The notes under the pieces were generated by a model. It did no database searches. It saw only the letters and a program-made list of their open reading frames with translations, and had not been told where the DNA came from. Made by a program: the position numbers and the translations under genes. A stretch of DNA of 64,000 bases from Nemertoderma westbladi (taxonomy: Eukaryota; Xenacoelomorpha; Nemertodermatida; Nemertodermatidae): contig JAUCBJ010000373.1 of the NCBI GenBank assembly GCA_032718475.1, positions 23,460 to 87,459 on the forward strand. The letters run 5' to 3'. Shown here in pieces: positions 22,001 through 32,858 of the stretch (position 1 is the first letter of the stretch; every line of letters begins with the position of its first letter).

Positions 22001-25000
22001 GCTCTAATGCACACCACCTGGTCTACTTATATAACAATGGCTCTAATGCACCCCACCTAGTCTACTTATAGAACAATGGCTCTAATGCACACCACCTGGT
22101 CTACTTATATAACAATGGCTCTAATGCACCCCACCTAGTCTACTTATAGAACAATGGCTCTAATGCACACCACCTGGTCTACTCATAGAACAATGTCTCT
22201 AATGCACCCCACCTGGTCTACTTATAGAACAATGGCTCTAATGCACCCCACCTGGTCTACTCATAGAACAATGGCTCTAATGCACCCCACCTGGTCTACT
22301 TATAGAACAATGGCTCTAATGCACACCACCTGGTCTACTTATAGAACAATGGCTCTAATGCACACCACCTGGTCTACTTATAGAACAATGGCTCTAATGC
22401 ACCCCACCTGGTCTACTTATAGAACAATGGCTATAATGCACCCCACCTGGTCTACTTATAGAACAATGGCTCTAATGCACACCACCTGGTCTACTTATAG
22501 AACAATGGCTCTAATGCACACCACCTGGTCTACTTATAGAACAATGTCTCTAATGCACCCCACCTGGTCTACTTATAGAACAATGGCTCTAATGCACACC
22601 ACCTGGTCTACTTATAGAACAATGGCTCTAATGCACCCCACCTGGTCTACTTATAGAACAATGGCTCTAATGCACACCACCTGGTCTACTTATAGAACAA
22701 TGTCTCTAATGCACCCCACCTGGTCTACTTATAGAACAATGGCTCTAATGCACCCCACCTGGTCTACTTATAGAACAATGGCTCTAATGCACCCCACCTG
22801 GTCTACTCATAGAACAATGTCTCTAATGCACCCCACCTGGTCTACTTATAGAACAATGTCTCTAATGCACCCCACCTGGTCTACTTATATAACAATGGCT
22901 CTAATGCACCCCACCTAGTCTACTTATAGAACAATGGCTCTAATGCACACCACCTGGTCTACTTATAGAACAATGGCTCTAATGCACCCCACCTAGTCTA
23001 CTTATAGAACAATGGCTCTAATGCACACCACCTGGTCTACTTATAGAACAATGGCTCTAATGCACCCCACCTGGTCTACTTATAGAACAATGGCTCTAAT
23101 GCACACCACCTGGTCTACTTATAGAACAATGGCTCTAATGCACACCACCTGGTCTACTTATAGAACAATGGCTCTAATGCACCCCACCTGGTCTACTTAT
23201 AGAACAATGGCTCTAATGCACCCCACCTGGTCTACTTATAGAACAATGACTCTAATGCACCCCACCTGGTCTACTTATAGAACAATGACTCTAATGCACC
23301 CCACCTGGTCTACTTATAGAACAATGGCTCTAATGTACACCACCTGGTCTACTTATAGAACAATGGCTCTAATGCACACCACCTGGTCTACTTATAGAAC
23401 AATGGCTCTAATGCACCCCACCTGGTCTACTTATAGAACAATGTCTCTAATGCACACCACCTGGTCTACTTATAGAACAATGGCTCTAATGTACACCACC
23501 TGGTCTACTTATAGAACAATGGCTCTAATGCACACCACCTGGTCTACTCATAGAACAATGGCTCTAATGCACCCGACCTGGTCTACTTATAGAACAATGG
23601 CTCTAATGCACACCACCTGGTCTACTTATAGAACAATGGCTCTAATGTACACCACCTGGTCTACTTATAGAACAATGGCTCTAATGCACACCACCTGGTC
23701 TACTTATAGAACAATGGCTCTAATGCACACCACCTGGTCTACTTATAGAACAATGGCTCTAATGCACCCCACCTGGTCTACTCATAGAACAATGGCTCTA
23801 ATGCACCCCACCCGGTCTACTTATAGAACAATGGCTCTAATGCGCCCCACCTGGTCTACTTATAGAACAATGGCTCTAATGCACACCACCTGGTCTACTT
23901 ATAGAACAATGGGTCTAATGCACCCCACCTGGTCTACTTATAGAACAATGGCTCTAATGCACACCACCTGGTCTACTTATAGAACAATGGCTCTAATGTA
24001 CACCACCTGGTCTACTTATAGAACAATGGCTCTAATGCACACCACCTGGTCTACTTATAGAACAATGGCTCTAATGCACACCACCTGGTCTACTTATAGA
24101 ACAATGGCTCTAATGTACCCCACCTGGTCTACTTATAGAACAATGGCTCTAATGCACACCACCTGGTCTACTTATAGAACAATGGCTCTAATGCACACCA
24201 CCTGGTCTACTTATAGAACAATGGCTCTAATGTACACCACCTGGTCTACTTATAGAACAATGGCTCTAATGCACACCACCTGGTCTACTCATAGAACAAT
24301 GGCTCTAATGCACCCGACCTGGTCTACTTATAGAACAATGGCTCTAATGCACACCACCTGGTCTACTTATAGAACAATGGCTCTAATGTACACCACCTGG
24401 TCTACTTATAGAACAATGGCTCTAATGCACACCACCTGGTCTACTTATAGAACAATGGCTCTAATGCACACCACCTGGTCTACTTATAGAACAATGGCTC
24501 TAATGCACACCACCTGGTCTACTTGTAGAACAATGGCTCTAATGCACCCCACCTGGTCTACTTATAGAACAATGGCTCTAATGCACCCGACCTGGTCTAC
24601 TTATAGAACAATGGCTCTAATGCACACCACCTGGTCTACTTATAGAACAATGGCTCTAATGCACCCCACATGGTCTACTTATAGAACAATGGCTCTAATG
24701 CACCCCACCTGGTCTACTCATAGAACAATGGCTCTAATGCACCCGACCTGGTCTACTTATAGAACAATGGCTCTAATGCACACCACCTGGTCTACTTATA
24801 GAACAATGGCTCTAATGCACACCACCTGGTCTACTTATAGAACAATGACTCTAATGCGCCCCACCTGGTCTACTTATAGAACAATGGCTCTAATGCACCC
24901 CACCTGGTCTACTTATAGAACAATGGCTCTAATGCACACCACCTGGTCTACTTATAGAACAATGGCTCTAATGCACCCCACATGGTCTACTTATAGAACA

Positions 25001-25198
25001 ATGGCTCTAATGCACCCCACCTGGTCTACTCATAGAACAATGGCTCTAATGCACACCACCCGGTCTACTTATCTACTTATAGAACAATGGCTCTAATGCG
25101 CCCCACCTGGTCTACTTATAGAACAATGGCTCTAATGCGCCCCACCTGGTCTACTTATAGAACAATGGCTCTAATGCGCCCCACCTGGTTTACTTGTG
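19007..25198 (+). repeat. 39-bp minisatellite, about 158 copies
   Basis: Head-to-tail units of 39 bp made of TCTACTTATAGAACAATGG followed by CTCTAATGCACCCCACCTGG. The main variable position is CACCCC versus CACACC. Rarer variants are CATAGA, TGTAGA, GGATCT, GTCTCT, TATATAAC and CACGTCTAATT. Since 39 is a multiple of 3, + strand frames stay open for up to 743 codons as a 13-residue repeat (ALMHPTWSTYRTM). They are closed by rare TAA or TAG variants (GGTAAACTT, CCTAGTCTAC) and single-base or 10-bp length changes. I read it as satellite DNA rather than a gene. Higher-order copies of several units occur, for example 23640-23800 against 24360-24520. Confidence 0.95.
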
Positions 25199-25473
25199 CT
25201 CCGTTACTACTCCCTCCCACCCCTGCAGACTGAATTTGGACCATGGAAGATTGTAGAGATCATATAGACAGGTGAGCCAAGTAAGTTGTGAACCACATTA
25301 TGATTAAATTAAGAATTATGAAAATAATCGAAGTTTAGAAGTTCAGAACAAACAATATATTTTTACACAAAAATTAATTACTTGTATAAACGACTCATAG
25401 TAACATCCTAAGGTACACTAATAATGTTAAGGCCAAATTCCGTATGATTATTAAGGGTGGGGTTACATTTGTT
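25199..25473. other. Short spacer
   Basis: Unique-looking AT-rich sequence between two minisatellites, with no ORF or RNA gene seen. Confidence 0.4.
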
Positions 25474-25920
25474 CCCCCTACCCACAGTAACACCCCCCCC
25501 CCCATCGGCCCCCAGTAACCGACCCCCTTCCCCCAGTAACCGGCCCCCGACCCCAGTAACCGCCCCCCTTCCCCCAGTATCCGGCCCCCTTCCCCATGTA
25601 ACCGCCCCCCTTCCCCCAGTAACCGGCCCCCTGCCCCCAGTAACCGCCCCCCTTCCCCCAGTAACCGGCCCCCTTCCCCCAGTATCCGCCCCCTTCCCCC
25701 AGTAACTGGCCCCCCTTCCCCATGTAACCGCCCCCTTCCCCCAGTAACCGGCCCCCTGCCCCCAGCAACCGCCCCCCTTCCCCCAGTAACCGGCCCCCTT
25801 CCCCCAGTATCCGCCCCCTTCCCCCAGTAACTGGCCCCCCTTCCCCATGTAACCGCCCCCTTCCCCCAGTAACCGGCCCCCTGCCCCCAGCAACCGCCCC
25901 CCTTCCCCCAGTAACCGGCC
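25474..25920. repeat. G/C-rich minisatellite, left part
   Basis: Degenerate 22-24 bp units such as CCCCCTTCCCCCAGTAACCGG, with CATGTAACCG and CCAGTATCC variants. The - strand is a dense series of G4-G6 runs able to form G-quadruplexes. The array resumes at 27130 after a LINE insertion. Confidence 0.9.
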
Positions 25921-27096
25921 CTTAGAAGGATAATTGAAGAATTATCAAAAAAGAAAGACAGGCATCTGGCTGTTATCTTTGTTGACTTCTTCAAGGCCTT
26001 TGATTCTGTCTCTCGCTCACGTATGTTCAGCATACTTTCATTATATGGGATTCCTGATGAAATTATTGCAGCAATCAGATCAGTATACGATGGTTCGACA
26101 ACATTTGTGTCTACTGTTGACGGTGACACAGAACCATTCGAAGTGTTATGGGGCGTCCTCCAAGGAGACACACTTGCACCATTCTTATTCATTATTGTGG
26201 TTGACTATGTTCTACGCATGTCCTTAGATCATCATAATGATGATGGGGTGATGATAACTCCACCTACTGGCTCCAGAAGTCGAGGAAATCCTGCCAAGTA
26301 CCTAACTGATCTAGACTTTGCTGATGACTTAGGAGTACTCTCAGAATCATTAGAGGGAGCCCAACGGCTCCTCAGCTCATTAGAACATGCTGCTTCTAGT
26401 GTTGGTCTTTTTATTAACTCCAGAAAGACCAAAATTCTGACAGTTAACTTTGAAAGTCCTCAGCAAGTCTCTGATCGGATGAGCATAAGCTCAAAGGATG
26501 GTATGCTTGAGCATGTCGACGACTTCTGTTACCTGGGATCATGGATCCGGAAGTCAGGTGAGGACCTTCGAATACGTAAGGGAAAGGCATGGGCAGCCTT
26601 GAATAGGCTTTCCAGGATTTGGAAGTCACCGAGAATTAATCGGAAACTTAAGGTCCGATTATTTAGAGCAGCAGTAGTTCCAGTACTCCTCTACGGGAGT
26701 CCATGCTGGGCTCTTACTGCTGAGGACACCAAATCTCTGGATGGCACATTCACAAGAATGCTACGCCGGGTTCATTGTGTCAAGTACAATGCACACATCT
26801 CCAACCAGACACTATATAACATTGGAGGTGTCTCATTGGTTCCCCCAAGCTTGACACTAGAACAAAATCGCCTCCGCTTTGCAGGACATTGCTTTCGCCG
26901 TGAGGACCAGCCAGTGCATAATCTTGTACTTTGGCAGCCTCATGGAGTGAATAAGCATGGTGGACAGCCCATGACTTTCTTGAGACGCATCTTAAAGGAC
27001 ACTGGTCTTAAATATGCGGATGATCTAGCAAATGTCATGGGTGATAGGGAGTTGTGGCGGTGCAATTTTGTTGACAAGCCGGCACAGCATTCTTAA
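25921..27096 (+). pseudogene. 5'-truncated LINE reverse transcriptase
   Basis: The open frame runs from the minisatellite edge (no start codon; first internal ATG at 26023) to TAA at 27094-27096. It encodes the RT palm and C-terminal part of a non-LTR retrotransposon polyprotein: VDFFKAFDS (motif A), QGDTLAP (motif B), FADDLGV (catalytic motif C), then LLYGSPCWALT and RLRFAGHCFR in the thumb and tail. The endonuclease and N-terminal RT are missing, as expected for incomplete target-primed reverse transcription. The 3' tail is short and ends TAGTAGTAGTAA instead of poly(A), which fits RTE-like clades. Clade assignment is tentative. The remaining frame has no internal stop, so the insertion may be fairly young. 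Confidence 0.85.
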
Positions 27097-27129
27097 AAAT
27101 GCAGCTGCAATGCAGCATGCCGATCCTAG

Positions 27130-27352
27130 TAGTAGTAACCGGCCCCCCTTCCCCATGTAACCGCCCCCTTCCCCCAGTAACCGGCCCCCTGCCCCCAGCA
27201 ACCACCCCCCCTTCCCCCAGTAACCGGCCCCCTGCCCCCAGCAACCACCCCCCCTTCCCCCAGTAACCGGCCCCCTGCCCCCAGTAACCGGCCCCCCTTC
27301 CCCATGTAACCGCCCCCTTGCCCCAGTACCCACCCCCCCCCCCCCACTACGT
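27130..27352. repeat. G/C-rich minisatellite, right part
   Basis: Same units as 25474-25920, resumed after the LINE. It ends in a C14-type run whose edge overlaps the UCHL5-like stop codon. Confidence 0.9.
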
Positions 27353-28327
27353 CGGGGTGGCTTTCCGTTTCATCCCGCTATGTCTCTGTCTATCTCTTCC
27401 CTTATGGGCCGCCGTTTCATAGGTAGAAACCAGCAGCCCTTCCCCCGCGAGAACTTTAAGTAGCTGCACAATAAATGGCAGGTAGTTGTGTTTCCTACGG
27501 ACAGTCTCTCCCTTGTAACGCCTCCGTTTCTCCTCCTCCTCCCTAACTAACTCTTCCAACTCTCTCTTCCGCACCTCCCCAACGTCTCCCAACAGCTCCT
27601 CGTTGTATTTACTCAACCTATCAGTAACAACAGCGAGCAGATTGAACCTTATCTCGCTACTCGTGTACGACTTCATCCGTGTCTCTATGACCTCCCGCGC
27701 CCGGTCCATCCAACCAGCGTCCCCGTACTCCCCGTGGTCTACCGGGGTCGTCTGCAATCCGTCCAGCTCGTAAACCCGCCCGTCTATAGGAACAAACCCG
27801 ACGAAATGGAAGGAGTCTTCCTCCTCTAATCCTCGCTTATCCTCCAACTCGAACATTGTTTGTCGCGCGAAACTGTTGTGAACGTTTCTCACGCTACTGC
27901 AGTTACTCAATGCGAGACCGCGGGTGACGCAGTCGAAACTGCCGCTGAACTCCTTAAAGTTGCGGAGTTGGTCCCCCAGAAGGACACCCTTGTGGTCCAA
28001 GTTGAGGAGAATGTTTATCATTGCGATGGTCGCGCAAGCATTCGTGATTACTTGCCGCGCGAAGTATATATTACAGTATTTAGCGTCTAAATCCCCAAGT
28101 GCCATCTCTGTTGGTTCAGGCTTGGTCTCCTTCTTACCCTCCGATTTCTCTACTTTAAAGAGGAAGACCAGCCCCAATATGGGGTCTAAGTGTTTAATGG
28201 AAGATTCATCGAGTGTGTAAAGCTCTTCGACTTGAACCCCGACCACTCCGAATCCTGTAATAAGTTCGGTAAACACACCCGGGTCGCTCTCGATTAAACA
28301 CCAATCGCCGGCACTATTAGAGGCCAT
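27347..28327 (-). CDS. UCHL5: UCHL5 (UCH37) deubiquitinase, intronless and intact
   Basis: 326 residues from ATG at 28327 to TAG at 27347. It matches the UCH37 subfamily of cysteine deubiquitinases along its whole length, from the start (AGDWCLIESDPGVFTELI) to the C-terminal ULD. The catalytic set is present with the same spacing as human UCHL5: Q92, C98, H174 and D189, in FARQVITNACAT, DSFHFVGFVP and GRVYELDGL contexts. The C-terminal KRRRYK...RRKHNYLPFI segment (about 267-286) is the part that contacts the proteasome subunit RPN13 in the human enzyme, so proteasome-bound ubiquitin-chain editing is the expected role (or INO80 association). The last 20 residues are basic (KGRDRQRHSGMKRK). Vertebrate UCHL5 has about eleven exons; here there is none, and no in-frame stop. 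This suggests a functional retrocopy or an intron-poor gene. The stop codon touches a G-rich minisatellite. Confidence 0.92.
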   Translation of the reverse strand: MASNSAGDWCLIESDPGVFTELITGFGVVGVQVEELYTLDESSIKHLDPILGLVFLFKVEKSEGKKETKPEPTEMALGDLDAKYCNIYFARQVITNACATIAMINILLNLDHKGVLLGDQLRNFKEFSGSFDCVTRGLALSNCSSVRNVHNSFARQTMFELEDKRGLEEEDSFHFVGFVPIDGRVYELDGLQTTPVDHGEYGDAGWMDRAREVIETRMKSYTSSEIRFNLLAVVTDRLSKYNEELLGDVGEVRKRELEELVREEEEKRRRYKGETVRRKHNYLPFIVQLLKVLAGEGLLVSTYETAAHKGRDRQRHSGMKRKATPT

Positions 28328-29035
28328 CGTCTAGCACTTAACTGTGTTGTACCGGTAGTTTAAATTCTTTACCTCAGAGAATAAGTCCAGCATTAATGAA
28401 AGGAAGGGACAAAATAAATTACAAACTTACCTACTGTTGGAAGTGCCTACCGTTGGAATTGGAATTATTTATTTGACAAACTAAGTAATATATACAAACA
28501 TATATAGATATATCGTCCCTTTCATTTTGAAATCACCTACCGGTACGCCAAATGTGGCATTTTCCACAAAACAACATTATTCATTTTAATTTCGTTTTGG
28601 AGTAAAATTAAATGGGTTTTGACATACCGGTATTGTTACTGTATTGGTATTGGCTGATTGGTTTGGTACCGGTATTGGTAATCTTACTTGTTATGAAATA
28701 AAAAAAAAAGACATTGTGTTTGAAAATATTCGAATCATGTCACATAGGCCTATTACGTAGGAAACTATGTTAGTACAGTAGTAGGTAAATTGCGGACCAG
28801 CAAGAAGTGCACTGCACACATGCAGTCAGGTAGGCCTACTTAAAGCTAAGTTAGCTGCCGCTAACTTTTGTCAAAGGCAGTGATTTTTTATGTCCTTTTA
28901 TTTGACTTTTTTGTCCTCCTTTTTTTACGAATTGTGCATAATGACTTTTGTTGTCCCTTTAATGACTTTTGTTGTCCTTTTAATGACTTTTTATGTATGT
29001 ATTTCTTCAAACTGTCAGACTGCTGATTTCTGGAC
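28328..29035. other. Upstream flank of UCHL5 with repeat fragments
   Basis: AT-rich with many ACCGGTA words. 28793-28880 (GCGGACCAGCAAGAAGTGCA onward) is a fragment of the repeat that forms the long inverted repeats at 29165 and 56603. 28885-29000 has short repeats of TGACTTTTTTGTCC type. No gene is seen. The UCHL5 promoter should lie at the left end. Confidence 0.4.
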
Positions 29036-29164
29036 TGTCAGACAGTTGATTTCAACATGCCTATGCCAAAACATTCAAAATTTGTTGATTTCGGGTCTGT
29101 CGGACAGTTGGTTTCACTATGCCTGTGCCAAAACATTCAAAATTCCATGATTTATCGACTATGG
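29036..29164 (+). repeat. Two about 62-bp tandem units
   Basis: CTGTCAGACAGTTGATTTCA at 29036 and CTGTCGGACAGTTGGTTTCA at 29096 start two related units that continue with ATGCC.ATGCCAAAACATTC. A third copy lies at 56898-56957, just outside the right inverted repeat. Confidence 0.7.
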
Positions 29165-29618
29165 CAGGGTATAACTTTTCGCCGAATCCGTATCCGTATG
29201 CATTCGTCGTATTCGTATGCACATACGCGTATGCACATACGCGTATGCACATACGCGTATGCACATACGCGTATGTAATGGATTCCTGTGGAGAATAATC
29301 CGTATGTGATTTTATGTAAAGATTAGGCATTGCGGACCAGTAAGAAGTGCACAGCACACATGCTGACTGAAGACAGGTAATATAGGAAATATAGGTTTTC
29401 TTTTTGGAGTTATTACAGCCCTGGTGACTAACTGCGAAAACAAAACAGATGAATGCCCTAAAATCGGCTTGCCGCGGACTGAATGTTTTGAAGACAGGTA
29501 GGCCTACTTAAAAGCGATATGATTTAAAGAGTGCGGCTGCCGCTACCTAATGGAAAATAAACATCATAGGTCCAGGATGAGTGACATATGATGTCCTTAA
29601 TTAACCCCGGGATGCGCC
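29165..29618 (+). mobile_element. Left long inverted repeat, CAGGG-ended (hAT-like?)
   Basis: It begins CAGGGTATAACTTTTCGCCG and is matched in reverse complement by 56603-56899, which ends CGGCGAAAAGTTATACCCTG. Matching runs through AATAATCCGTATGTGATTTT, GCATTGCGGACCAGTAAGAA, a tract with GGCCTACTTAAA, and finally CCCCGGGATGCGCC. This copy has an extra insertion of about 130 bp and a 14-bp palindromic microsatellite, CACATACGCGTATG, repeated about four times (29218-29276). CAGGG termini are typical of hAT elements, but no 8-bp target duplication is visible. These may be the ends of one element enclosing the LTR nest, or two separate copies in opposite orientation. Confidence 0.6.
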
Positions 29619-29744
29619 ACAGCCATAGTGCTTGTTTTATTGTACTAACTGACACCTGACCGCCCGGTTGGACTTAGATTAATTACTGGCACCCGGTTGG
29701 ACTCGCTGACACGTGGTTTGACTAACTGGCACTAGGTTGGACTT
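29619..29744 (+). repeat. Degenerate GGTTGGACT repeats, target of the outer LTR element
   Basis: Irregular repeats of about 25 bp (ACTGGCACCCGGTTGGACT and relatives). The motif GTTGGCACTTGGC continues at 55848 on the far side of the LTR element, so the element sits inside this stretch. Confidence 0.6.
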
Positions 29745-30317
29745 TGTAAGCGGATTCAATTCCGCCTCATGACCCTCATAAAATGGGATAGTGGCATTTT
29801 CAGCAATATGTTGGAGATACGAGATTAGCAATAAATAATCTCGTATCACAACCAACATCGGGGGACAGTACAAACCCCGAAGCCACACACAAAGGGAGGT
29901 TAGAGGTCAAACCACCTCGGAAGGGGACACAGCTAGCAGGGGCTAGCCACAGGGGGGAAACACTCCCAGAGAGTGCAAAGGCATGAAGTAGGTTATTAGC
30001 CAATAGGGGCGAAGGAGAGCATCCACTAGGTAGCAGGCCAAGGTACTGTAGGAGTGAAGTAATCATATATTATCTCCTACATACCGGTTTACCATTCAGT
30101 TACCAATTGTCAGTTTCAGTGCAGACCGGCATTATTGTATTACCATCATCACAGTGCTGTCATATGCTGTTATTCAGATTACTATTACCGGTTTATCATT
30201 CATACTGTGCTATCATTACGTATTATTATATATCAGAATGAAGGAACATCAAACTCAAACGTTTTCTCCACACTGCGTACAAACATAACCCAGTCGGGGT
30301 CCCTTGATCCCGTCACA
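29745..30317 (+). repeat. 5' LTR of outer element
   Basis: Starts TGTAAGCGGATTCAATTCCG and ends GGTCCCTTGATCCCGTCACA. It differs from the 3' LTR by about a dozen substitutions and one 11-bp indel (my count by eye, about 2%). No clear tRNA-primer site (TGG...) follows directly. Confidence 0.93.
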
Positions 30318-30381
30318 GTAAGACAATAGACCAACTGCCATCAAACTGTGACTGCAGAGACAGAGAAAGTAGAGAATAAAG

Positions 30382-30720
30382 ATGAGTGATAGAGAGCCCC
30401 GAGATCCAGAGGGAGAGAGGACGCCGCCGCGGACCCCGGACGACAGCAACCAAACGATCCGTGAGGTCGCGACGAGACGGTATCGACCTGCGACACCGGA
30501 TTCGCCGACGAGGGACGATCCGGTACCCCAAGCGGAGGGCGGCCGTCAACCACGAGAGAGGTACGAGTCGACACACGACGGCGGTCGGAGTAGCGAAGTC
30601 GCCGGCCAGCCACAGGCCGAGGGCGACGGACGGCCCACCGGAACGGCGACAGTGGGGCCGCCGGTACAACGCCGAACGAGGAGAGGAGGTGTTCGCGCTT
30701 TCAGACCTTTAGCAGTTTAA
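30382..30720 (+). pseudogene. Outer element gag, N-terminal piece
   Basis: ATG at 30382, 64 bp after the LTR. The protein start is highly charged and disordered (MSDREPRDPEGERTPPRTPD), rich in Arg, Pro, Asp and Gly. The inner element is inserted after 30689, so codons beyond that point are read from the inner LTR. Across the insertion the same frame (modulo 3) resumes at 47751 and meets a TAA at 47764-47766, followed by the open segment at 47767. No known domain. Confidence 0.6.
30685..30689 (+). other. Target-site duplication GGAGG (left)
   Basis: GGAGG is repeated at 47746-47750 on the other side of the inner LTR element. Five bases is usual for BEL/Pao. Confidence 0.9.
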
Positions 30721-31855
30721 CGTGCCAAATTTGGATGTCTTCTAGATTGTAAATCGACTTTAGCCTATGACGAGTATTTGATACACTACATTAGCCGAAG
30801 CCAGTCTATGCGCGACCATTCACCCGCTGGATATACCCGGGAGACTGGATTCGGAAGCCTAACCTTATTGCGGTGTAGGCCTACTGTATTATTCGACTGA
30901 TCGTAATATATAATCTCTGACAAATATTATTCACTTTCGGGAAATATTAACAGTTCCTTTAGGACGTGGCGCTCTAAATATGTAAACAGAGTTATGACTT
31001 ACACTAGACACAACGGGATGGCTATGGATTCACGTATATAGCGCATTCTTTAGGAGATGCTTTGTTATCAGTCACAATCATGTACACTACCGCACAATGC
31101 TGCACACCGATCTGCCGACCTTCACTAATTTTAGTCACATATAAAGAGAACAACAACCAACTCATGTAGTGCCTATGAAATAGCATTAGATTCACTCCAA
31201 AACCACTTTAATTTAAGTCGCAATTGTTATATGTAACCGGTCTCTCTAACCTTCAGTATATCAAGAAGATTGGGGTTTCTGATTATTGATCAATATTATC
31301 CAAATATAATAATATTCCATCAACCGATATAATTAATGACCGACAGTAAATAGCAGTAAAAATGCGGTGTTTGTAGTTGACAATATGATTAGGTGAGTAG
31401 ATAACAGATATACGTTTCTATGATTAAGCCTACTAATGTTGGGCTAAAGCCTGAAACCACAGAGATTCCAAAGCCGGTCTTCTGGGCTCAGGAAAAAATG
31501 TAAACATTGACCCATAATGCATTGCGCGATTTCCCGGAGGTTTCTGTACAAAAAGCAGGAGAATCGCTCTGATTGGTTGACTGAACAAAGAAACAACAGA
31601 GAACAAGGAAAAAGCTACACGTGTACAGATCAGCTGTTAGCTGTCGTCATAGTAACTACACTTTATCAAGAGGATTTAGCGTATTGCGACATAGAATTGC
31701 TAGTTATGTCCGCTAAAGTACACATACAGAAGAAATGGCTTTTTATGTCCACTAAAACACCAGTACAGTAAGGAAACGGCTTTTGATGTCCGTTAAACCA
31801 ACTACAGAGTACTTTGCGGGGAAAATAACCAGCTAATTCCACAAAAGCTTTTACA
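30690..31855 (-). repeat. 3' LTR of inner element
   Basis: + strand TGTTCGCGCTTTCAGACC to CTTTTACA. On the - strand it is preceded by TGGGAGCGG at about 31856-31864, a short polypurine-tract candidate. The 84-codon ORF at 31517-31771 occurs in both LTRs and is not considered a gene. Confidence 0.93.
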
Positions 31856-32858
31856 CCGCTCCCAGAAAATGGGATTTAATTCTATAAAATATAAAAATCA
31901 CAGTTTCTAAAATATAAAAATACTCTAAACAGTTAGTCTTTCTTACGCGGACGGCGATTACGCAGTTTTTTGAGGCTAGCAAGAGTCCTTTTCTCTTTGG
32001 GGCGAGCCACTTTACTAGGAGGGCTATAACTCCTGGGTAAAGGGTGCAATACAATTGCATCGGAAGGTTTAGGGTTACGGTCGATGTCTCGTCCATTTCG
32101 ATATGCTTCTCCTCGAGCTGATTTTCCTCCGCTTATCGTTGGATGCGTTCGTCCAAAACTCTTGCAGAGAATAGGGTCGTCCAAGTTCGATATCTTCTTA
32201 GAGATTCTGAATTTCCTGATCGAACTGAGATAAAGTTAATTCGTTTACCGCTTGGACTTGCTGCTGCAATTTACGTTTCTCTAAACAATTGTAGGTTCAT
32301 TTTCCGATCTTTTGACGAATAGTGTCCAACGCGTTTCGTACAACTCTCTCCTCCGCCTCGGTGACAGGTTATATCGGGTTAAACAGGGACGATGATACGG
32401 TTGAATGGCGATATTAGATGTCCGCGTCCCAATCCGACTAGGTAAGATGGGCGAATATTTAGTGAGCCCACAACCGGAGTGCCACCGACTAACTGTTCGG
32501 GTAACACTAAATCTTTGAACAGTGAGTACAGTTCGGGAGGATCCGTGATACTATTAGGATCAAGAGTCTGAGGTCTAACTAGGGAATAAGGAGGTCTGAC
32601 CGAGTATCACGGAACTCTGATCATAGGTTTATTTAAGGATCGTTTGAGTCGAGCGAGCATAGGTTATACATCGAACAAGTTTCGCTCGAAACTCCCGTAA
32701 ATATAGCGAGTAAAACTGTATTTAAAGCAACGTCTCCGCGGATGTTTATGTCTTTCCGTTTGTTGGTTGGGTCTTGGGCATTCATCGCAATAATACCAAA
32801 GACGCACGTCTTGTAGGGGAAACGCGGGTGATATTTATTCGGTTTTACAACGTTTCTC
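31856..32858 (-). pseudogene. Broken ORF region before the inner 3' LTR
   Basis: The - strand shows stretches of coding-like sequence in alternating frames. One frame has a CDEC...H.H...C cluster near 32770, apparently a decayed metal-binding segment. Another, at 31933-32184, reads 83 residues with a very basic tail (RPKEKRTLASLKKLRNRRPRKK). Stops and shifts separate them. I do not recognise a family. The position, after integrase and before the LTR, is where some BEL/Pao elements carry an extra ORF (including env in a few). Confidence 0.35.

Noticed and set aside
25395-26192. - strand Gly-rich ORFs of up to 265 codons
   Set aside because: They read the G/C-rich minisatellite and the antisense of the LINE; no independent coding evidence.
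29157-29164. GACTATGG as an 8-bp hAT target duplication
   Set aside because: The bases after the right CCCTG end are TCGGACAG, not a repeat of it.
30318-30340. tRNA primer-binding site after the outer 5' LTR
   Set aside because: No TGG-starting complement of a tRNA 3' end is seen at the LTR edge; not annotated. The same holds next to the inner 5' LTR.
31517-31771. 84-codon + strand ORF, also at 47407-47661
   Set aside because: It lies inside both LTRs of the inner element in antisense direction and has no recognisable feature; it is kept only because the LTRs are 99% alike.
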